NCBI GenBank assembly: GCA_964563495.1
Contig: CAZLYK010000115.1
Span: 1-17,776 of the forward strand
DNA length: 17,776 nt
From: CAZLYK01 sp964563495
GTDB lineage: Bacteria > Acidobacteriota > Blastocatellia > RBC074
Reading direction: 5' to 3'
Part shown: one piece after another, positions 14,636 through 17,776 of the stretch
How the letters are laid out: every line of letters starts with the position of its first letter
Numbering within the stretch: the stretch's first letter is position 1
Program-made: the position numbers and the translations under genes
Notes under the pieces: model-generated
The model's database searches: none
What the model was told of the DNA's origin: nothing
Seen by the model: the letters and a program-made list of their open reading frames with translations, nothing else

Positions 14636-17107
14636 TCAGTCAGATCGCAGCGCCTGCATGACGTTGACACGCGCGGCGCGCACCGCAGGCAGCAGGGAAG
14701 CGATGACCGTAGCAGCAAAGATTATCCCCAGGGAGCCGACGAGCGGCAGCGGCCCAGGCAATTGCACATCCTGAATGTAACTGCCAAGCAGGCGCGAGAA
14801 CGCAAAGCCGGCAACGGCGCCCGCTCCAGCTCCAATCACTGCGATGACCACTCCTTCAATGAGCACATTCGTGAGAATCTTGCGCGGGTGGGCGCCGAGA
14901 GCGAGGCGGATTCCAAACTCGCGGGTGCGCCCGCTCACCGAAAAAGCCAGCACGCCGGCAATGCCGACGACAGAAATCACCAGGGCGAGGGCGGCGAATC
15001 CACCGAACACCAGCGTGTTCAGCCGATCCGGCGAGAGCACCTCTGCGCGGATGTCTTCAAGCGTCGCAGCGCGCTCAACCGGCTGGTCGACAGACAAGTC
15101 GCGGATGATTCGCGTGATCGGCGACACCAGCGCGTACGGATTCGCGTGCGTATGAATAAACAGGCGGCCTCCCCAGAGTTCCTGTTGCTCAAAGGGGTGA
15201 TACACGTTCAGCACCTGGCCCGGCACAATGTGTTCGTCATCTAAATCTGACGCAACGCCGACGATGCGTCGGGGCGCCGGGCTGATGTCAATGAACTTCA
15301 TTACTGGATCGGTCCACATCAGGTGGCGGTTGACCGCATCCTGATTCGGGAACATCCGCTGCGCCAGGCTCTGGCTGACGATGACGACCGGCTCACCGCC
15401 GCGGCGATCGGCGTCATTGAAATCGCGTCCGGCGATGACTGGCACGCCAAGCGCCGCGAAAAAGCCGGGCGAGATCGTCCGGAGTTGCGCGCGCGGATCT
15501 TCTTCGCCCGCAGCGCGGACGTGGCCGTCCGCTGAGAACTCAAACCCAGGACCGAAATTGCCCGCGTCGCGCCAGGGCACGACCGTGCCAACGGCGACGC
15601 GATCCACGCCGGGCAGCGCTGTGATGCGTCGTATTGTTTCCTTGTAGAACCCTACGGTTTGATCGGGTGTCCGTCCATACGACATCACGGGCACATTTAC
15701 CGCGAGCACCTGGCGAGTGTCGAAGCCGGTTGGCGCAGCTTGTAGTGCGAGCAACGTCTTGAGCAGCATGCCAGCGCCAGAGAGCAGCACGAAGGACGCA
15801 GCGATCTGCGTCATGGCGAAGACCCGCAGCCGGCGATTCGTGCTGCCGGTGATCCGCACGCTGCCGTTTGACAGACCGAGACTCTGTGACGCATTGGCCG
15901 ACGGCAGGCGCGGGACAAATGCCAAAAGCACCGCCGCGATGACCGCCAGCGCCGCTCCAACCCAGAGCATACTGGAGTCAACCGTCAGATCGAGCGCGCG
16001 GACCGAAAAGCGGGAGGTGTACCGCGCCAGGATGGCGACCAGCGGGCGCGCACTGAGTACGCCGAGCATCGCACCCGCGCCGCAGAGCAGGAGTGTTTCG
16101 GCCAGCAGCGCACGGCGCAGCGCGCCTGTGCTGGCGCCGAGTGCCGCACGGATTGCCAGCTCGCCTTCGCGCCGCACCGTCCGCGCGAGAATCAGGTTGG
16201 CAACGTTCGAGCAGGCAATGACAAAGATGAGCGCCGACGCCGCCAGCAGCACCAGCAACACGGTTCGCGCGCGCGACGTGATCTGGTCGCGCAGCCGCAC
16301 AGCCTTGATCCGGAAGTCCGCTTTCGCCGAATACGCTTCCGGATGTTCTTTCACCATCGCCCCGTGCACGAGGCGCAACTCGGCGCGCGCCGATTCGAGA
16401 CTTGCGCCGGGCGCGAGCCGGCCGAATAACTCCGTCATTCGATGGACCCGTCCGGTTACCATTGTCGCCGATAAATGATGTGGGCTGGTTACGACGTTGG
16501 CGATAATCTCGGTTTCCGCCGGATACGGTACTGACGGTTCCAGCACGCCGACAATGGTGGCCGAGCGCTCGCCGAGTCTGATGGTTTTGCCAAGCACAGA
16601 CGGATCGCGATTAAGCCCCGTTGCCCAAAAACGATAGGTCAGCACCGCCGCGCCAGCAGCGTTCGGGCCATCGTCTCGCGTGTCGAGCAGCCGACCGAGC
16701 ACTGGATGTAGCCCCATCACATCAAAATATGATCCGCCGACGACGCCCGCGCGGACCTCGCGTGGCTCGCCCAGGCCGACCATCGTGAAGCCGATGGTGG
16801 AGAAGTCGCCGAAGGCGCTCAGCGTCTTGACGCGCTCACGTAGATCCTGGATTTCGGGAACAGAGAACGCTACGTTGTCGGCGCCGAGGCCCTGCGCACT
16901 CTGGCGGATATAGATCAGGCGGTCTTCGTCACGATTGACCAGCGGCCGCAGCAGCACGCCGCGCACTACGCTGAAGATAGCGGCGTTGGCCCCAATGCCG
17001 AGGGCGAGCGTGAGCACAACCGTGATCGCAAGCCCTTTGGCACGCGCCAGCGAGCGGAGCGCAACTCTCAGGTCCTGAAGGAATAAGTCGGGTTTGAGAA
17101 TCATCAT
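14636..17107 (-). CDS. ADOP-type ABC permease (MacB/FtsX-like, duplicated, orphan)
   Basis: Inner-membrane protein of 823 residues; start ATG 17107, with AAAGGAG five bases before it. The architecture is two MacB-type halves: TM about 27-49 with the LTLALGIGANAAIFSVV signature, a periplasmic MacB core domain (50-275), an FtsX domain with three membrane helices (about 283-304, 333-355, 381-400) and the cytoplasmic loop ELAIRAALGAS (316-326). The second half has TM 431-455, periplasmic core 456-690, and FtsX helices at 699-722, 748-772 and 787-809 with the second loop REFGIRLALGA (729-739). This is the acidobacterial duplicated orphan permease pattern. These proteins occur in many copies and usually without an adjacent ATPase, as here. 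The substrate is unknown; macrolide, peptide or lipoprotein transport by analogy to MacB is only inference. It converges with the sigma factor gene. Confidence 0.93.
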   Translation of the reverse strand: MMILKPDLFLQDLRVALRSLARAKGLAITVVLTLALGIGANAAIFSVVRGVLLRPLVNRDEDRLIYIRQSAQGLGADNVAFSVPEIQDLRERVKTLSAFGDFSTIGFTMVGLGEPREVRAGVVGGSYFDVMGLHPVLGRLLDTRDDGPNAAGAAVLTYRFWATGLNRDPSVLGKTIRLGERSATIVGVLEPSVPYPAETEIIANVVTSPHHLSATMVTGRVHRMTELFGRLAPGASLESARAELRLVHGAMVKEHPEAYSAKADFRIKAVRLRDQITSRARTVLLVLLAASALIFVIACSNVANLILARTVRREGELAIRAALGASTGALRRALLAETLLLCGAGAMLGVLSARPLVAILARYTSRFSVRALDLTVDSSMLWVGAALAVIAAVLLAFVPRLPSANASQSLGLSNGSVRITGSTNRRLRVFAMTQIAASFVLLSGAGMLLKTLLALQAAPTGFDTRQVLAVNVPVMSYGRTPDQTVGFYKETIRRITALPGVDRVAVGTVVPWRDAGNFGPGFEFSADGHVRAAGEEDPRAQLRTISPGFFAALGVPVIAGRDFNDADRRGGEPVVIVSQSLAQRMFPNQDAVNRHLMWTDPVMKFIDISPAPRRIVGVASDLDDEHIVPGQVLNVYHPFEQQELWGGRLFIHTHANPYALVSPITRIIRDLSVDQPVERAATLEDIRAEVLSPDRLNTLVFGGFAALALVISVVGIAGVLAFSVSGRTREFGIRLALGAHPRKILTNVLIEGVVIAVIGAGAGAVAGFAFSRLLGSYIQDVQLPGPLPLVGSLGIIFAATVIASLLPAVRAARVNVMQALRSD

Positions 17108-17182
17108 TCAATCTCCTTTCGACACCTGGCCGTCGCAAAAACTCTATTTTTCGTTTGAATACGTCCTTGGCTTTTTCGCGCG

Positions 17183-17254
17183 AATGCGTGAGCTTATCGC
17201 AATTTTCTGGTCACGCTTTCTGTCCCTATTCAGGTGAAAATGCGTGAGCTCATC
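17183..17254. repeat. Two direct copies of AATGCGTGAGCTYATC upstream of the permease
   Basis: AATGCGTGAGCTTATC at 17183-17198 and AATGCGTGAGCTCATC at 17239-17254 differ at one base and start 56 bases apart. They lie about 75-150 bases before the permease start on the minus strand, inside the 199-base space between the permease and YCII genes. The position fits a pair of operator sites, but a duplicated fragment without function is possible. No clear promoter hexamers were recognised nearby. Confidence 0.6.
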
Positions 17255-17306
17255 TTCCCCACTGGAGTAACCCATGCTGAGAGCCAGTGCACCCTCGTGG
17301 CCGCCC

Positions 17307-17711
17307 TCATCGCGAGGTATCCTTTCGCCGCCGCCGCTCGCTCTCCTTTATGATTTCGCCCAAATCCGCAACCGGCCGTATCTCAACCGGCCCAAGTCCA
17401 TACTTAAAGCCTGGAAGCTGTGAGATAAGCTGAACGGCATGATTGAGGTCTCGCGCCTCGAGGATCTGAATGCCGCCGAGCTGTTCCTTGGTTTCCGCAT
17501 AGGGGCCATCAGTCGTCGCGACCTTGCCGTCTTTCCAGTGCAGGGTCAACGCGGTCTCCGGAGGCTGAAGCGGTACTTCGGCCACAAGATGTCCGTTGGC
17601 GCGAAGATGGTCGTTGTACTCAAAGCATTCGTCGAACGTTGCGTGTCGCTCGTCCTCGGTCATCCCTTCGAATTTTCCCGGCTCGATGTATCCCAAACAG
17701 ATGTATTTCAT
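17307..17711 (-). CDS. YCII-related (DGPF) domain protein
   Basis: Small cytoplasmic protein of 134 residues. ATG 17711 is preceded by GGAGG five bases upstream; an in-frame TTG one codon earlier is not needed. It opens with MKYICLGYIEP and carries the family motif TTDGPYAETKEQLGG (about 67-80), where D68 is the conserved Asp of the DGPF motif. An LGPVEIRP strand closes the ferredoxin-like fold, and a basic Arg/Lys-rich tail ends the protein. YCII/DGPF proteins are often found next to ECF sigma genes of the ECF42 group, and their biochemical role is mostly unknown. The gene that would stand upstream lies outside the right edge, so that pairing cannot be tested here. The ECF gene at 13905 is too short to be ECF42 and is not adjacent. 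Confidence 0.9.
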   Translation of the reverse strand: MKYICLGYIEPGKFEGMTEDERHATFDECFEYNDHLRANGHLVAEVPLQPPETALTLHWKDGKVATTDGPYAETKEQLGGIQILEARDLNHAVQLISQLPGFKYGLGPVEIRPVADLGEIIKESERRRRKDTSR

Positions 17712-17776
17712 CAATTCCTCCCTGGTTCCTGTGACTCAGAGAGCCGTAGCTCATCGTTCAGTTATCAGATAGTCGT

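Noticed and set aside
14510..15244. Plus-strand open frame of 244 codons overlapping the permease
   Set aside because: It is antisense to conserved permease sequence, has no domain and no ribosome binding site.
17260..17289. CACTGG/CCAGTG inverted pair between permease and YCII genes
   Set aside because: A 6-base stem with an 18-base loop is expected by chance.
13905..17711. An ECF42/DGPF pair formed by the ECF sigma factor and the YCII protein
   Set aside because: The sigma factor lacks the long C-terminal extension of ECF42 and the two genes are separated by a convergent permease.

Overview
The window is a GC-rich bacterial chromosome segment. An orphan MacB/FtsX-type permease of the ADOP kind, a giant kinase-like/ATPase/GAF/sigma-54 activator and the general gene style point to Acidobacteriota, perhaps Blastocatellia. 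This is inference from gene content; there is no rRNA or other marker gene here.

Left part (1-5428, minus strand): a four-gene operon for tripartite heavy-metal-type RND efflux. It is transcribed right to left as a small exported PepSY-like protein, a TolC/CusC-like outer-membrane factor, a CusB-like lipoprotein adaptor and a CusA/CzcA-like pump. The pump runs off the left edge after 770 residues. Upstream on the same strand lies a separate alpha-methylacyl-CoA racemase-type CoA-transferase family III gene (5574-6704) with the full set of expected catalytic residues.

Centre (6705-14486, plus strand): this is the most interesting part. After a divergent intergenic region holding a long CAGGAT-rich hairpin comes one very large regulator gene (6876-13318). 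Its order is protein-kinase-like domain lacking the catalytic Asp, AAA/STAND ATPase, helical TPR-like region, two GAF domains, coiled coil, sigma-54 AAA+ activator domain with an intact GAFTGA loop, and a Fis-type HTH. The gene is split in this assembly by 100 N. The sequences flanking the N run are an exact 55-base duplicate, and collapsing that duplicate restores a single frame of 2095 codons, so the break looks like an assembly artefact. An octamer array with inverted arms lies in the coding sequence just before the gap. Directly downstream is a near-perfect sigma-54 promoter (-24/-12 type) at 13489-13504, placed to drive a small STAS-domain gene and then an ECF sigma factor gene. Two CCCACGAA-type palindromic sequences lie 100-170 bases upstream of the predicted start, where an activator of this class would bind. 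The arrangement suggests a local cascade: giant sigma-54 activator, then STAS protein plus ECF sigma factor.

Right part (14487-17776, minus strand): an 823-residue ADOP permease and a YCII/DGPF-domain protein. A 16-base direct repeat lies between them, upstream of the permease. No tRNA, rRNA, CRISPR array, insertion sequence or integrase was seen. All gaps between genes are under 300 bases.
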